DNA of 64,000 nucleotides. Source: Plantactinospora endophytica. GTDB taxonomy: Bacteria; Actinomycetota; Actinomycetes; Mycobacteriales; Micromonosporaceae. The DNA is taken from positions 124,001-188,000 of the forward strand of contig NZ_BONW01000005.1 in the NCBI RefSeq assembly GCF_016862915.1, in the 5' to 3' direction. The notes below the pieces were generated by a model. It saw only the letters and a program-made list of their open reading frames with translations, did no database searches and was not told the origin of the DNA. Made by a program: the position numbers and the translations under genes. Positions 52,417 to 61,000 of this stretch are shown piece by piece. How positions within the stretch are numbered: the first letter of the stretch is position 1; every line of letters begins with the position of its first letter.

Positions 52417-53918
52417 GGTACCTGGTACCGCTGCCGGTGGTCGTTCCGCTGTTCGGCGCCGCGCTCACCCTGGTGCTGGCCCGCCGCCCGATGGCGCAGC
52501 GGGTGGGCAGTGTCACCGTCCTGGTGGTCACCCTCGTCGTCGCCGTCCTGCTGCTCTGGCAGGCGCACTGGGCAACCCCGCTGGTGGTGCACATCGGCGG
52601 CTGGCCGACACCGCTGGGGATCGTGCTGGTCGCCGACCAGTTGGCCGCGTTGATGCTGGTGGTCTCGGCGGCGGTGACGCTCTGCGTGCTGCTCTACTCG
52701 ATCGGCGAGGACCAGGCGGATCCCGGCGAGCACGCCCCGGTGGTCATCTACCACCCGACCTATCTGGTGATGACCGCCGGCGTGACGAACTCGTTCCTCT
52801 CCGGTGACCTGTTCAGTCTCTTCGTCGGCTTCGAGATCGTGCTCGCGGCCAGCTACGTGCTGCTCACCCTCGGCGGCACCGAGGAGCGGATCCGGGCCGG
52901 CACCACGTACGTCGTGGTCGGCATCGTCTCGTCGATGATCTTCCTCACCTCGATCGGCCTGGTGTACGCGTCCACCGGAACGCTGAACCTCGCCCAACTG
53001 GTCGGCCGGCTGGACGCCCTGCCGGCGGACCTGCGGCTGGCGCTGCACGGCGTACTCCTGCTCGCCTTCGGTATCAAGGCGGCGGTCTTCCCGCTGGCGG
53101 CCTGGCTTCCGGACAGCTATCCGACCGCGCCGGCCCCGGTGACAGCGGTCTTCGCCGGCCTGCTGACCAAGATCGGCATCTACGCGATCATCCGCACCGA
53201 GACGCTGCTCTTCCCGGACGGCCGCGCCGCAGACCTGCTGCTGGTACTCGCCATGCTCACCATGCTGGTCGGCATCCTGGGCGCCGTCGCCCAGTCCGAC
53301 ATCAAGCGGCTGCTGTCGTTCACCCTGGTCAGCCACATCGGATACCTGCTCTTCGGGGTGGCGCTGACCTCCGGCCCCGGGCTGGCGGCGGCGATCTTCT
53401 ACGTGGTGCACCACATCACCGTGCAGACCACACTCTTCCTGGCGGCCGGGCTGGTCGAGCGGCGGACCGGCAGCACCCACCTGGACCGGATCGGCGGGCT
53501 GGCCCGAATCGCCCCGCTGCTCGGCGTGCTGTTCCTGGTACCGGCGCTGAACCTCGCCGGCATCCCGCCGTTCTCCGGGTTCCTCGGCAAGCTGGGCCTG
53601 TTCCAGGCCGGCGTGTCGGCCGGCGGCGTGCTGCCCTGGCTGCTGGTCGTGGCCGGCGTGCTGACCAGCCTGCTCACCCTCTACGCGACGACGAAGGTCT
53701 GGAACCTGGCGTTCTGGCGTCCCGTCCGGCTGGAAGACCCGGAGGCGCCGGCCCGGCTGCCCCGGCTGATGGTCGGCGCCACGACGGTACTGGTGCTGCT
53801 CGGGGTGGGGTTGACGGTGGCCGCCGGTCCACTCTTCGGGGTCAGCGCGGAGGCAGCGGACGACCTGCGGCAACGCACCCCGTACGTGCGGGCGGTCTTC
53901 CCGGGCAGCCCACCGTGA
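52413..53918 (+). CDS. mrpD: Mrp antiporter subunit D
   Basis: A 501-residue NuoM/N-like proton-channel subunit with about 14 membrane helices. The conserved channel elements are visible: F-E-I-V-L-A-A-S-Y-V-L-L (the TM5-type glutamate), G-I-K-A-A-V-F-P-L-A-A-W-L-P-D-S-Y-P-T-A-P (lysine of the discontinuous helix), and Q-S-D-I-K-R-L-L-S-F-T. The start ATG 52413 overlaps the mrpC stop. It works with MrpA to move protons against sodium or other cations. Confidence 0.96.
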   Translation: MRYLVPLPVVVPLFGAALTLVLARRPMAQRVGSVTVLVVTLVVAVLLLWQAHWATPLVVHIGGWPTPLGIVLVADQLAALMLVVSAAVTLCVLLYSIGEDQADPGEHAPVVIYHPTYLVMTAGVTNSFLSGDLFSLFVGFEIVLAASYVLLTLGGTEERIRAGTTYVVVGIVSSMIFLTSIGLVYASTGTLNLAQLVGRLDALPADLRLALHGVLLLAFGIKAAVFPLAAWLPDSYPTAPAPVTAVFAGLLTKIGIYAIIRTETLLFPDGRAADLLLVLAMLTMLVGILGAVAQSDIKRLLSFTLVSHIGYLLFGVALTSGPGLAAAIFYVVHHITVQTTLFLAAGLVERRTGSTHLDRIGGLARIAPLLGVLFLVPALNLAGIPPFSGFLGKLGLFQAGVSAGGVLPWLLVVAGVLTSLLTLYATTKVWNLAFWRPVRLEDPEAPARLPRLMVGATTVLVLLGVGLTVAAGPLFGVSAEAADDLRQRTPYVRAVFPGSPP

Positions 53919-54565
53919 CCGGCGACGTCCGGCCGGACGGTCCGGCTGTGTCCCGCCGGGTCGGGGCGGGCTGGCGGGCGCTGCGGCGCCGGCTGCCGCA
54001 GCGGCGGCGCTGGCGGGACCACCTGTTCACCGTCGGCTGGCTGGTCGCGGTCTGGAGCCTGCTCTGGGGCGAGTTCACCTGGGGCAACCTGCTCGGCGGT
54101 GCGGTGGTGGCCGTGGTGATCCTGGTCTTCCTGCCGCTGCCCCGGGTGACCTTCGGCGGCCGGCTCCGGCCCCTGGCGCTGGCCGAGTTCGTCGGGCGGT
54201 TCGTCGCCGAACTGGTCGTCGCGAGCGTGCACGTCGGCTGGGTCGCGGTACGCCCCGGCCGCAGTCGACTCCGGAACGCGATCATCGCCGTCCGGCTGCG
54301 GGTGCGTACCGACCTCAACCTGGCGCTGACCGCCGAGGTGCTGTCACTGGTCCCCGGCACGCTCATCGTGGAGGCGGACCGGGCGGCCGGCACGCTCTAC
54401 GTGCACGTGCTGGACGTCCGGGGCGCCGAGGACCTGACCCGGAGCCGGGACCGCGTACTGGCGCTGGAGGCCCGCCTCGTCCGCAGCGTCGGGTCCGACG
54501 CGGAACTGCGGATGGTCTCCGCACCCACCACCACAACAACCACCGAACCGGGAGGCTCCCCGTGA
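53915..54565 (+). CDS. mrpE: Mrp antiporter subunit E
   Basis: A 216-residue small membrane subunit with two or three N-terminal helices (about 38-80) and the family segment L-S-L-V-P-G-T-L-I-V-E-A-D. A basic N-terminal extension of about 35 residues and a Thr-rich tail are additions over the Bacillus protein. It starts with GTG 53915 overlapping the mrpD stop (GTGA), and ends overlapping mrpF. Confidence 0.94.
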   Translation: MTGDVRPDGPAVSRRVGAGWRALRRRLPQRRRWRDHLFTVGWLVAVWSLLWGEFTWGNLLGGAVVAVVILVFLPLPRVTFGGRLRPLALAEFVGRFVAELVVASVHVGWVAVRPGRSRLRNAIIAVRLRVRTDLNLALTAEVLSLVPGTLIVEADRAAGTLYVHVLDVRGAEDLTRSRDRVLALEARLVRSVGSDAELRMVSAPTTTTTTEPGGSP

Positions 54566-54822
54566 CCGTCGTCGTCATCATCGTCGCCGTCCTGCTGTCG
54601 ATCGCGGCGACGCTGGCCCTGGCCCGCGTCGTACGCGGCCCGGCGCTGCTGGACCGGGTGGTCGCGGCCGAGGTGCTGATCTCGATCATGATCGGGGCGC
54701 TCGGCGCCGAGGCGGCCGTCAACCGGCACGCCACCACCCTGCCGATCCTGCTCGTACTCAGCTCGCTGGGCTTCGTCGGCTCGGTGGCCCTGGTGCGGTT
54801 CGCCGCCGGGGAGGAGGCGTGA
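54562..54822 (+). CDS. mrpF: Mrp antiporter subunit F
   Basis: An 86-residue subunit with three membrane helices and the conserved R-V-V-R-G-P-x-L-L-D-R-V-V-A segment between the first two. The start GTG 54562 overlaps the mrpE stop, and the stop overlaps mrpG (GTGA). Length is standard for the family. Confidence 0.95.
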   Translation: MTVVVIIVAVLLSIAATLALARVVRGPALLDRVVAAEVLISIMIGALGAEAAVNRHATTLPILLVLSSLGFVGSVALVRFAAGEEA

Positions 54823-55178
54823 CCGGGGGCGACGTGCTGGACGTGCTGGTCGGGGTCTGCCTGGTCCTCGGCGGACTGCTGAGCCTGGTCGCCGGGATCG
54901 GCCTGGTCCGGTTCCCGGACGTGCTCAGCCGGACGCACGCGGCGACCAAACCGCAGGTGCTCGGCGTACTGCTGATCCTGCTGGCGCTGGCGGTCAGTAT
55001 GCGCAACGGGGCGGACCTGGCCACGCTGGTGCTGATCGGCGGGTTCCAGCTCGGCACCGCACCGCTCGCGGCCCAGATGATCGGCCGGGCGGCGTACCGG
55101 ACCGGGCGGGTCCACCAGGAGTCGCTGGTCGTCGACGAACTCGCCGAGCACAAGGCCGGCGCCGACCGCCCCGACTGA
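54819..55178 (+). CDS. mrpG: Mrp antiporter subunit G
   Basis: A 119-residue last subunit with three membrane helices and the motif G-L-V-R-F-P-D-V-L-S-R-T-H-A-A-T-K-P-Q. The start is GTG 54819, coupled to mrpF. The A/B-C-D-E-F-G order lacks a separate mrpB because B is fused to A. The complex exports sodium or other cations in exchange for protons, supporting pH and salt homeostasis. Two tandem 48-bp copies follow the stop. Confidence 0.95.
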   Translation: MTGGDVLDVLVGVCLVLGGLLSLVAGIGLVRFPDVLSRTHAATKPQVLGVLLILLALAVSMRNGADLATLVLIGGFQLGTAPLAAQMIGRAAYRTGRVHQESLVVDELAEHKAGADRPD

Positions 55179-55189
55179 GCCGGGAACGG

Positions 55190-55283
55190 GGTATCCCGAC
55201 CGGCCCGCCCGCGCCGGCCGACGCCGCCCCGCCAAGCGGTATCCCGAGCGTCCTGCTCGCGCCGGCCGACGCCGCCCGCCAAC
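55190..55283. repeat. Two tandem 48-bp copies after mrpG
   Basis: Copy one (55190-55237) and copy two (55238-55283) both begin GGTATCCCGA and include GCGCCGGCCGACGCCGCC, differing by a few bases. They lie between the convergent mrpG and the transducer-like gene, where transcription from both sides must end. Confidence 0.75.
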
Positions 55284-55323
55284 TCGAAACGGTGTGACCG
55301 GCGCCCGTTGACATTCAGCAGCG

Positions 55324-55707
55324 TCAGGGCAGGTCGGTGGGGAAGGCCATGGTGCCGGTCATTCCGACGGCGCCGGGCAGCCGGGTGTCCTGGCGCAGGA
55401 ACTGCACCACCACCGGTACCGGCGAGCGGACCACGCAGCCGAACCGCCGGCCGAGCACGATCGCCTCGGGGTCGACCAGGTCGTTGAGGCGTACGTGCCG
55501 GACCCGCCGGGCGCCGATCCGGACCGGGTACGGGCCGACCGGCTCCCGGTCCTCGTAGTAGACGGTGATCTCCAGCGCGGCCGGCTCGTCCCCGGTGTTC
55601 AGCACGCACAACTGGTCGAAGCTGGTGAACTCCGGCTCGTCACCACTGCTCGGAAAGGGGATCCGGCCACCCGGAACCACCCAGACCCGCGCGCCGAGCC
55701 CGGCCAT
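55324..55707 (-). CDS. Sensory-rhodopsin-transducer-like protein
   Basis: A 127-residue beta-rich protein closely resembling the Anabaena sensory rhodopsin transducer family: G-D-E-P-E-F-T-S-F-D-Q-L-C-V-L-N-T-G-D-E, L-E-I-T-V-Y-Y-E-D-R-E-P-V-G-P-Y, R-R-V-R-H-V-R-L-N-D-L, and V-P-V-V-V-Q-F-L-R-Q-D-T-R. In cyanobacteria the protein is a soluble tetramer that couples rhodopsin to gene expression; many bacteria carry homologues without any rhodopsin, where they may bind carbohydrates. No rhodopsin is in this window. Its ATG at 55707 overlaps the upstream oxidase stop by one base (TGATG), so the two proteins are made together. Confidence 0.88.
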   Translation of the reverse strand: MAGLGARVWVVPGGRIPFPSSGDEPEFTSFDQLCVLNTGDEPAALEITVYYEDREPVGPYPVRIGARRVRHVRLNDLVDPEAIVLGRRFGCVVRSPVPVVVQFLRQDTRLPGAVGMTGTMAFPTDLP

Positions 55708-56900
55708 CAGCCGTCCCTCAGCAGCGCGGCGAGGTCGGGGGTCAGGAAGACCTCGTCCGGGTCGAGCCGGCGGCGGACGTCCTGGAACCTGTCCCACTGT
55801 GGATAGACCCCGCGCAGCCCGTCGGCGGTGAGCGAGTGTTTCTTGCCCCAGTGCGGGCGCCCGTCGTACTGCCGGAACACCGCCTCGACGTCCTTGAAGT
55901 ACTCCTCGTGCGGCAGCGCGTTGTTCTGTAGGCAGGCGATGGTCGTGGTGGTCCGGCCGTACGCCGGACTGAGCCAGATGTCGTCCTCGGCACAGGTACG
56001 CACCAGCACCCGCCAGGCCACCCCGGTACGGTGCCGGTCCAGGATGCGGCGCCGGATCTCGGTGAAGCAGGCGTGGAACGCCTCCGACGGGATGGCGTAC
56101 TCGATCTCGTCGAAGCGCAGCTCACGGTGCCGGGGAATGGTCCGGTGACTCGGACCGGTCTCGGTGGTCCGGGGCTCGCCGGCCGGGCTGAACTCCGGCT
56201 CCTCGCCCCGCAGGTTGAGGGTACGGATCTGCGTGGTGTCCGTCCGTGGGTACCAGTAGAAGTCCATGTTCCGGTTCTGCCGCTGCAACTGGTGCAGGTG
56301 GTCCAGCGTCCAGGCGATCGACGAACACCAGTTCCGGCGCCGCAGGTGGTAGGTGGGGGTGAGCCGCAGCGTCAGCGTGGTCAGCACGCCGAGCGCGCCG
56401 AGGGAGAGCTGGACGGCCGGCAGCAGGTCCCGGTTCTGCCGCTCGGAGATCTCCAGCACCTCTCCGGTGCCGCTGACCAGCCGGGCCCCGGCGACCTGGG
56501 TGGAGAGGTTGCCGAAGGCGAGGCCGGTGCCGTGCGTACCCGTGGCGGTGGCACCGGCGATCGACTGCACGTCGACGTCACCGAGGTTGTCCATCGCCAA
56601 CCCGGCCTCGTAGAGCGCCTCGCCCAGCTCGCCCAACGGCACCCCGGCGCCGACGGTGGCCAGGTGCGGGTCGTCGTGCCGGCGTACGGTCCGGGGCAGC
56701 CCGGCGAGGCTGACCAGTACGTCGTCGGTCCGCACCAGTGGGCTCGACGAGTGACCGGAGCCGACCGGCCGGAGCTTGGTCGAGGTGTGCCGGGCCCGCT
56801 CGACCAGGGCCCGGACCGCGTCCTCGTCCGGTGGCGTGGCGTACTCGCGCGGGGTGAACCGGAGGCTCCCCGACCAGTTGTGCCACTCCCGCCCCAACAC
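55707..56900 (-). CDS. FAD-linked aldonolactone/alditol-type oxidase
   Basis: A 397-residue oxidase from GTG 56900, where AGGAGG stands 2-7 bases upstream; a longer frame continues to 56975 without a ribosome site. The N-terminal FAD domain (PCMH type) has R-P-V-G-S-G-H-S, with H50 as a likely covalent flavin site as in alditol oxidase. The C-terminal D-arabinono-1,4-lactone oxidase domain ends with the signature H-W-G-K-K-H. It probably oxidises a sugar alcohol or sugar lactone with oxygen. Translational coupling to the transducer-like protein suggests a joint role in carbohydrate sensing or oxidation (inference). Confidence 0.92.
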   Translation of the reverse strand: MLGREWHNWSGSLRFTPREYATPPDEDAVRALVERARHTSTKLRPVGSGHSSSPLVRTDDVLVSLAGLPRTVRRHDDPHLATVGAGVPLGELGEALYEAGLAMDNLGDVDVQSIAGATATGTHGTGLAFGNLSTQVAGARLVSGTGEVLEISERQNRDLLPAVQLSLGALGVLTTLTLRLTPTYHLRRRNWCSSIAWTLDHLHQLQRQNRNMDFYWYPRTDTTQIRTLNLRGEEPEFSPAGEPRTTETGPSHRTIPRHRELRFDEIEYAIPSEAFHACFTEIRRRILDRHRTGVAWRVLVRTCAEDDIWLSPAYGRTTTTIACLQNNALPHEEYFKDVEAVFRQYDGRPHWGKKHSLTADGLRGVYPQWDRFQDVRRRLDPDEVFLTPDLAALLRDG

Positions 56901-57305
56901 GGCCTCCTGCCCCCGGCTGTCCGGCTCTGCTCGGCTTGTCCGGCTGGCGGCCAGCCGGACGGTGCGGTCCCGCACCAGGGCGGTACGGATCGGGACACGC
57001 GTCTCTACCCGGTGCGCCTCCCGGGAAACGGCAGGTCAGCCTCCCGGGAAACAGCGGGTCGGTCTTCCGGAGAACGGCAGGTCGGTCTTCGGGAGAACGG
57101 CAGGTCAGTCTTCCGGGAAACGGCAGGTCAGTCTTCCGGGAAACGGCAGGTCACGACGGGTGGTGGTTGTCCAGGCAGTGCTCAGCCGGGGTCGGTAGGA
57201 TGACCTGGTGATCGACTCAACTGTCCAGGAGGGCAGCTGTAGCCAGCCGGGTCGGACCCGGCATTCCTCGCACCAGCCGCCACGACGGGGAGCGCTGAGC
57301 CCCTC
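56901..57305. other. Intergenic region between oxidase and CNNM gene
   Basis: This 405-bp divergent region contains six 23-bp tandem repeats (57017-57154), the leader and promoter of the CNNM/CBS gene, and the ribosome site GGGGAG at about 57284. GGGTCGGACCC near 57260 is a short hairpin in the leader. No further gene and no riboswitch that I recognise. Confidence 0.55.
57017..57154. repeat. Six tandem 23-bp repeats
   Basis: Six uninterrupted units starting at 57017, 57040, 57063, 57086, 57109 and 57132 share the consensus TCTTCCGGGAAACGGCAGGTCAG (the first 20 bases are enough to find them). The last two are identical up to the final base; earlier ones differ at 2-6 positions. No spacers separate units, so it is not a CRISPR array. 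Each unit has the near-palindrome TTCCGGGAA. Confidence 0.95.
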
Positions 57306-58670
57306 GTGTTGATCGCGCTCGGTCTCCTTCTCATCGTTCTGCTCACCGTGGCGACGGGCTACTTCGTCGCCCAGGAATTCGGATATGTCGCCGTCGACCG
57401 GGGCAAACTGCGCCAGCTCGCCGAGGACGGCGACGTCGCGGCGCAACGCGCCCTCACGGTCACCGGCCGGCTCTCCTTCATGCTCTCCGGAGCCCAACTC
57501 GGGATCACCGTCACCGCCCTGCTGGTCGGTTACGTCGCCGAGCCGTTCCTCGGTGACGGCCTGGCCGACCTGCTCGGCGTGGCCGGCGTCTCGGCTGCGG
57601 TCAGTACGCCGATCTCGGTCGCGCTGGCCCTGGTGATCGCCACCGTCGTGCAGATGGTCTTCGGCGAACTCGCGCCGAAGAACCTCGCCATCGTCCGGGC
57701 CGAGGCACTGGCCCGGGGACTGAGCCGCTCGACCCTGATCTACCTGGCCGTCGCCGGCCCGCTGATCCGGCTCTTCGACGCCGCCGCCACCCGGCTGCTG
57801 CGCCGGGTCGGCATCGAGCCGGTCGAGGAACTGCCCAGCGGCGCCACGCCGGAGGACCTGGAACAGATCATCGCCGAGTCGCGCCAGGAGGGGCACCTCG
57901 ACGCTGAGATGTCCACCCTGCTCGACCGTGGTCTCGACTTCCGGCAGCTCACCGCCGCCGAGGCGATGGTGCCCCGGGTGGACGTGCACACCCTGCGCGC
58001 CGACGACCCGGTGAGCCGACTGGTCGAGTTGCTCGACACCGGGCACTCGCGCTTCCCGGTGCGCGGCGCCGAGGGGGTGGACGACGTGGTCGGCGTGGTC
58101 GGCATCTCCGACGTACTCGGGGTGCCGCCGGCGGAGCGGGGCAGCACCCCGGTGGAGGCGGTCGCCGTACCCCCGTTGCTGGTGCCGGCGACGCTGCCGC
58201 TGCCGACGGTGCTGGACCGGCTCCGCGCCGGGCACCGGCAGCTCGCCTGCGTGGTCGACGAGTACGGCGGGTTCGCCGGGGTGATCACCCTGGAGGACAT
58301 CGCCGAGGAACTGGTCGGGCCGATCCGGGACGAGGACGATCCGCCCGAGCGGGCCCCGGTGCGCCAGGCCGACGGCTCCTGGGTGGTGCCGGCCCGCTGG
58401 CGGATCGACGAGGTCGCCGACAGCACCGGGATCACCCTGCCCGAGGCACCCGAGTACGACACCCTCTCCGGCCTGGTGATGCGGGAGTTGGGCCGGATCC
58501 CCGAGGTCGGCGACCGGCTGGAGATCCGGCTCTCCGCCGAGGGGGAGCCGGACCAGGAGGCGACGCTGCCCCGGGCGCACGTCGAGGTGCTGGCGGTGGA
58601 CCGGCACGTCGCCGACTCGGTCCGGCTCCGGGTGCTGGTGCCGCACGGCGGAGCGGAGCGGAGCGCATGA
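57306..58670 (+). CDS. CNNM/CBS-domain membrane protein (hemolysin/CorC-like), first of pair
   Basis: A 454-residue member of the CNNM (DUF21)-CBS family, associated with magnesium/divalent cation export. Four N-terminal membrane helices (about 1-180; motif F-V-A-Q-E-F-G-Y-V-A-V and V-F-G-E-L-A-P-K-N) are followed by two CBS domains (about 195-330) and a CorC_HlyC C-terminal domain (F-A-G-V-I-T-L-E-D-I-A-E-E-L-V-G). Start GTG 57306 follows GGGGAG; TTG 57309 is an alternative. Its stop overlaps the next gene, which encodes a paralogue. Confidence 0.93.
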   Translation: MLIALGLLLIVLLTVATGYFVAQEFGYVAVDRGKLRQLAEDGDVAAQRALTVTGRLSFMLSGAQLGITVTALLVGYVAEPFLGDGLADLLGVAGVSAAVSTPISVALALVIATVVQMVFGELAPKNLAIVRAEALARGLSRSTLIYLAVAGPLIRLFDAAATRLLRRVGIEPVEELPSGATPEDLEQIIAESRQEGHLDAEMSTLLDRGLDFRQLTAAEAMVPRVDVHTLRADDPVSRLVELLDTGHSRFPVRGAEGVDDVVGVVGISDVLGVPPAERGSTPVEAVAVPPLLVPATLPLPTVLDRLRAGHRQLACVVDEYGGFAGVITLEDIAEELVGPIRDEDDPPERAPVRQADGSWVVPARWRIDEVADSTGITLPEAPEYDTLSGLVMRELGRIPEVGDRLEIRLSAEGEPDQEATLPRAHVEVLAVDRHVADSVRLRVLVPHGGAERSA

Positions 58671-59731
58671 GCGCCACCTGGGCGTTGCTGATCTCCCTGT
58701 TGCTGCTCGCGCTGAACGGCTTCTTCGTGGCCGCCGAGTTCGCCCTGCTGGCCTCGAAGCGCTATCGGCTGGAGCAGGCCGCCGCCTCCGGTGGCCGGGC
58801 CGCGAAGGCGGCCCTGGACGGGGTACGCGAGCTGACCCTGATGCTGGCCGGTGCCCAGTTCGGCATCACCGTCTGCACGCTCGGGCTGGGCGCGCTCGCC
58901 GAACCGGCGATCGAGCACCTGCTCAGTCCGGCGCTGCACGCGGTCGGCCTGCCGAACACGGCCAGCCACGTGATCGCGCTGGTCTTCGCGCTGGCCCTGG
59001 TCACCTTCCTGCACCTGGTGGTCGGCGAGATGGCTCCGAAGTCGTGGGCGATCACCGACCCGGAGCGCTCCGCGCTGCTGCTGGCGCTGCCGTTCCGGGC
59101 CTTCGCCCGGGTGGCCCGGCCGGTGCTCTCCGCGCTGAACGGGCTGGCCAACGTCACGCTGCGGCTGGCCAAGGTACGCCCCGAGGAGCAGTTGGCGGTG
59201 GCGCACGGGCCGGAGGAACTGCGGATGCTGCTGCAACAGTCCCGCGAGCACGGCCTGCTCGCCGCCGACCAGCACGAGATGCTGACCAGCATGCTCGAAC
59301 TCCAGGGCACCACGGTCGCCCAGGTGATGGAGCCGGTCGAGACGATCGTCTCGGTACGCCCCGACGACTCCGCCGAGCGGATCGAGGAGGTGTGCCGGTC
59401 CAGCGGCCGGTCCCGGCTGGCCGTCTTCGAGGCGCCGGGCGAGGTGGCCGGGCTGGTGCACGTCCGGGAGGCGGTCCGGGCGACCACGGCCGGCCGGCCG
59501 GCGACGGCCCGGCAGTTGATGACCGTGCCGTTCACCCTGGAGGCGACGGCGACGGTCACCGAGGCGGTGGCCGCGATGCGGGCCGAGCAGGTGCAGTTGG
59601 CGCTGGTCAGCAACGGTGCCGGCGCGGGCCGGCCGATCGGCTTCGTCGCGCTGGAAGACCTGCTGGAAGAGGTCATCGGCGAGTTCGACGACGAGACCGA
59701 CCCGATCCCTCGGGGCCGCCGACTGCGCTGA
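58667..59731 (+). CDS. CNNM/CBS-domain membrane protein, second of pair (no CorC domain)
   Basis: A 354-residue paralogue of the preceding protein. The DUF21 membrane domain has N-G-F-F-V-A-A-E-F-A-L-L and V-V-G-E-M-A-P-K-S-W; two CBS domains follow. It ends soon after G-F-V-A-L-E-D-L-L-E-E-V-I-G-E, so the CorC_HlyC domain of its partner is missing. ATG 58667 overlaps the upstream stop as ATGA. Co-translation of a long and a short CNNM protein is common in actinobacteria and suggests a heterodimer (inference). Confidence 0.93.
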   Translation: MSATWALLISLLLLALNGFFVAAEFALLASKRYRLEQAAASGGRAAKAALDGVRELTLMLAGAQFGITVCTLGLGALAEPAIEHLLSPALHAVGLPNTASHVIALVFALALVTFLHLVVGEMAPKSWAITDPERSALLLALPFRAFARVARPVLSALNGLANVTLRLAKVRPEEQLAVAHGPEELRMLLQQSREHGLLAADQHEMLTSMLELQGTTVAQVMEPVETIVSVRPDDSAERIEEVCRSSGRSRLAVFEAPGEVAGLVHVREAVRATTAGRPATARQLMTVPFTLEATATVTEAVAAMRAEQVQLALVSNGAGAGRPIGFVALEDLLEEVIGEFDDETDPIPRGRRLR

Positions 59732-59877
59732 GCGTCCGCCGCGCCGCGCCCCGCCCCGCCTGCCGCTGCCGCTGCCGCCGCTGCGGGCGCCGGGCGGGTG
59801 CGGCGGGCGGGCTCGACTACGCCGGGCGGCGGGCAGGCCGGCTCGAACACGCCGGGCGGGCACGGGAGGAGGCGACG

Positions 59878-60903
59878 GTGGGCTTCGGGGGACTTCCACC
59901 GGGTTCGGGACTGACCGTGCGGACCACGCTGACCAATCCGAGTACCCGGCCGGGGTTGTCGCTGCCCGGCCGGGTCACCGTCACCGCCGGCCGGTCGCCG
60001 GTGACGGTGGACGGGGTGACCCTCGGCCTGGTCACCCGGGTCGAGCCGGCCGGCGGCGAGGTGGAGTACCTGCCGGTGGAGTTCCACCGGGTACCGGCCG
60101 CCGGGGCGTTCGGGCTGGCGCCCGACGAGCGCCGGATCCTCGACTTCGGCGTACCGGTGCCGTGGGAGACACCGGTGACGGTGGTCAACGGCCACTGCTG
60201 GCTCAACCTGCGGATGGGGCTGCGGGCCGAGGTCGCGGTCAGCCCGCTGCTGGACCGGGGCGACCTGCGGCCGGTGTACGTGCACCCGCTGCCCGCCCAG
60301 GCCGGGGTGCTCGACGCCCTTACCGAGTTGGGCTTCGAGTTGCGGCAGGTCGGGCTGCTCGCCGAGCGGCTGCCCGGGATCGACCAGCGGTTGCCGTTCC
60401 ACCAGAAGATCGCGTACTGGGCGGCACCGCTCTACGGCGGTCCGTTCAGCGAGCTGGAGGTGACCTTCTTCGCCGACCCGTACCGGGTGGAGGTGATCTT
60501 CGCGCTGGACCGCCGGGTCGCGCTGGCCGGTGCCGGGCACCTGAGCTTCAGCCGGTTCCGGGTGGCCCACCAGGGCGCGGCGGAACTCGACTGGATCACG
60601 GTGGTGGACAGTTGGCTCCGGTACGCCGTGCAGCGGCACTCGGCCACCGCCGCCGGCTACCAGGTACGGACGGAACGCCGTCCCTCGCCGCCGCCCCGGC
60701 CCACCGACCCCGACCAGTCGCATCCCGGCCCGTCCGGCACCGACACCCGGGACAGCGACCCGGCCGGCGAGGAGCCCCACGGATCGGCGCCGGCCGCCGG
60801 CCACGATCCGAACCGGGGGCTACGGCCGATCGGCGGCGGCGAGGGCGGGATCGGCGGCGGTGCGGGCGGTGCCGCCGGTGGGGGCGGTGGCGGCGGAACG
60901 TGA
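59878..60903 (+). CDS. Spo0M-like sporulation control protein
   Basis: A 341-residue protein from GTG 59878, preceded by GGGAGGAGG. Residues 1-245 form an arrestin-like double beta-sandwich typical of Spo0M/SpoOM (G-G-E-V-E-Y-L-P-V-E-F-H-R-V, L-P-F-H-Q-K-I-A-Y-W-A-A-P). In Bacillus Spo0M affects early sporulation and cell division; the actinobacterial role is unknown. The C-terminal 95 residues are disordered: Pro/Asp-rich, then a Gly-rich tail. The 146-bp gap upstream contains CCGCTG repeats. Confidence 0.85.
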   Translation: MGFGGLPPGSGLTVRTTLTNPSTRPGLSLPGRVTVTAGRSPVTVDGVTLGLVTRVEPAGGEVEYLPVEFHRVPAAGAFGLAPDERRILDFGVPVPWETPVTVVNGHCWLNLRMGLRAEVAVSPLLDRGDLRPVYVHPLPAQAGVLDALTELGFELRQVGLLAERLPGIDQRLPFHQKIAYWAAPLYGGPFSELEVTFFADPYRVEVIFALDRRVALAGAGHLSFSRFRVAHQGAAELDWITVVDSWLRYAVQRHSATAAGYQVRTERRPSPPPRPTDPDQSHPGPSGTDTRDSDPAGEEPHGSAPAAGHDPNRGLRPIGGGEGGIGGGAGGAAGGGGGGGT

Positions 60904-61000
60904 GCGCTTCGGACCGTGCCGGTGGACCGGGGGAGTTCGGCCGGCACGGGCGGTGGCAGCGGTGCGGGAGGGGCTGCGGACCGTGCGGGTGGAACGGGGC

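Noticed and set aside
49206-53873. A 1555-codon open frame on the minus strand opposite the mrp operon
   Set aside because: It is the mirror of strongly biased GC-rich coding sequence; its composition is Gln/Arg/Gly/His-heavy without domains, and the plus strand encodes clear Mrp subunits.
57017-57154. CRISPR array
   Set aside because: Units are contiguous with no spacers and there are no cas genes.
57180-57305. Metal-sensing riboswitch in the CNNM leader
   Set aside because: Cation-exporter leaders sometimes hold M-box or Mn elements, but I could not find their conserved core sequences, only short GC hairpins.
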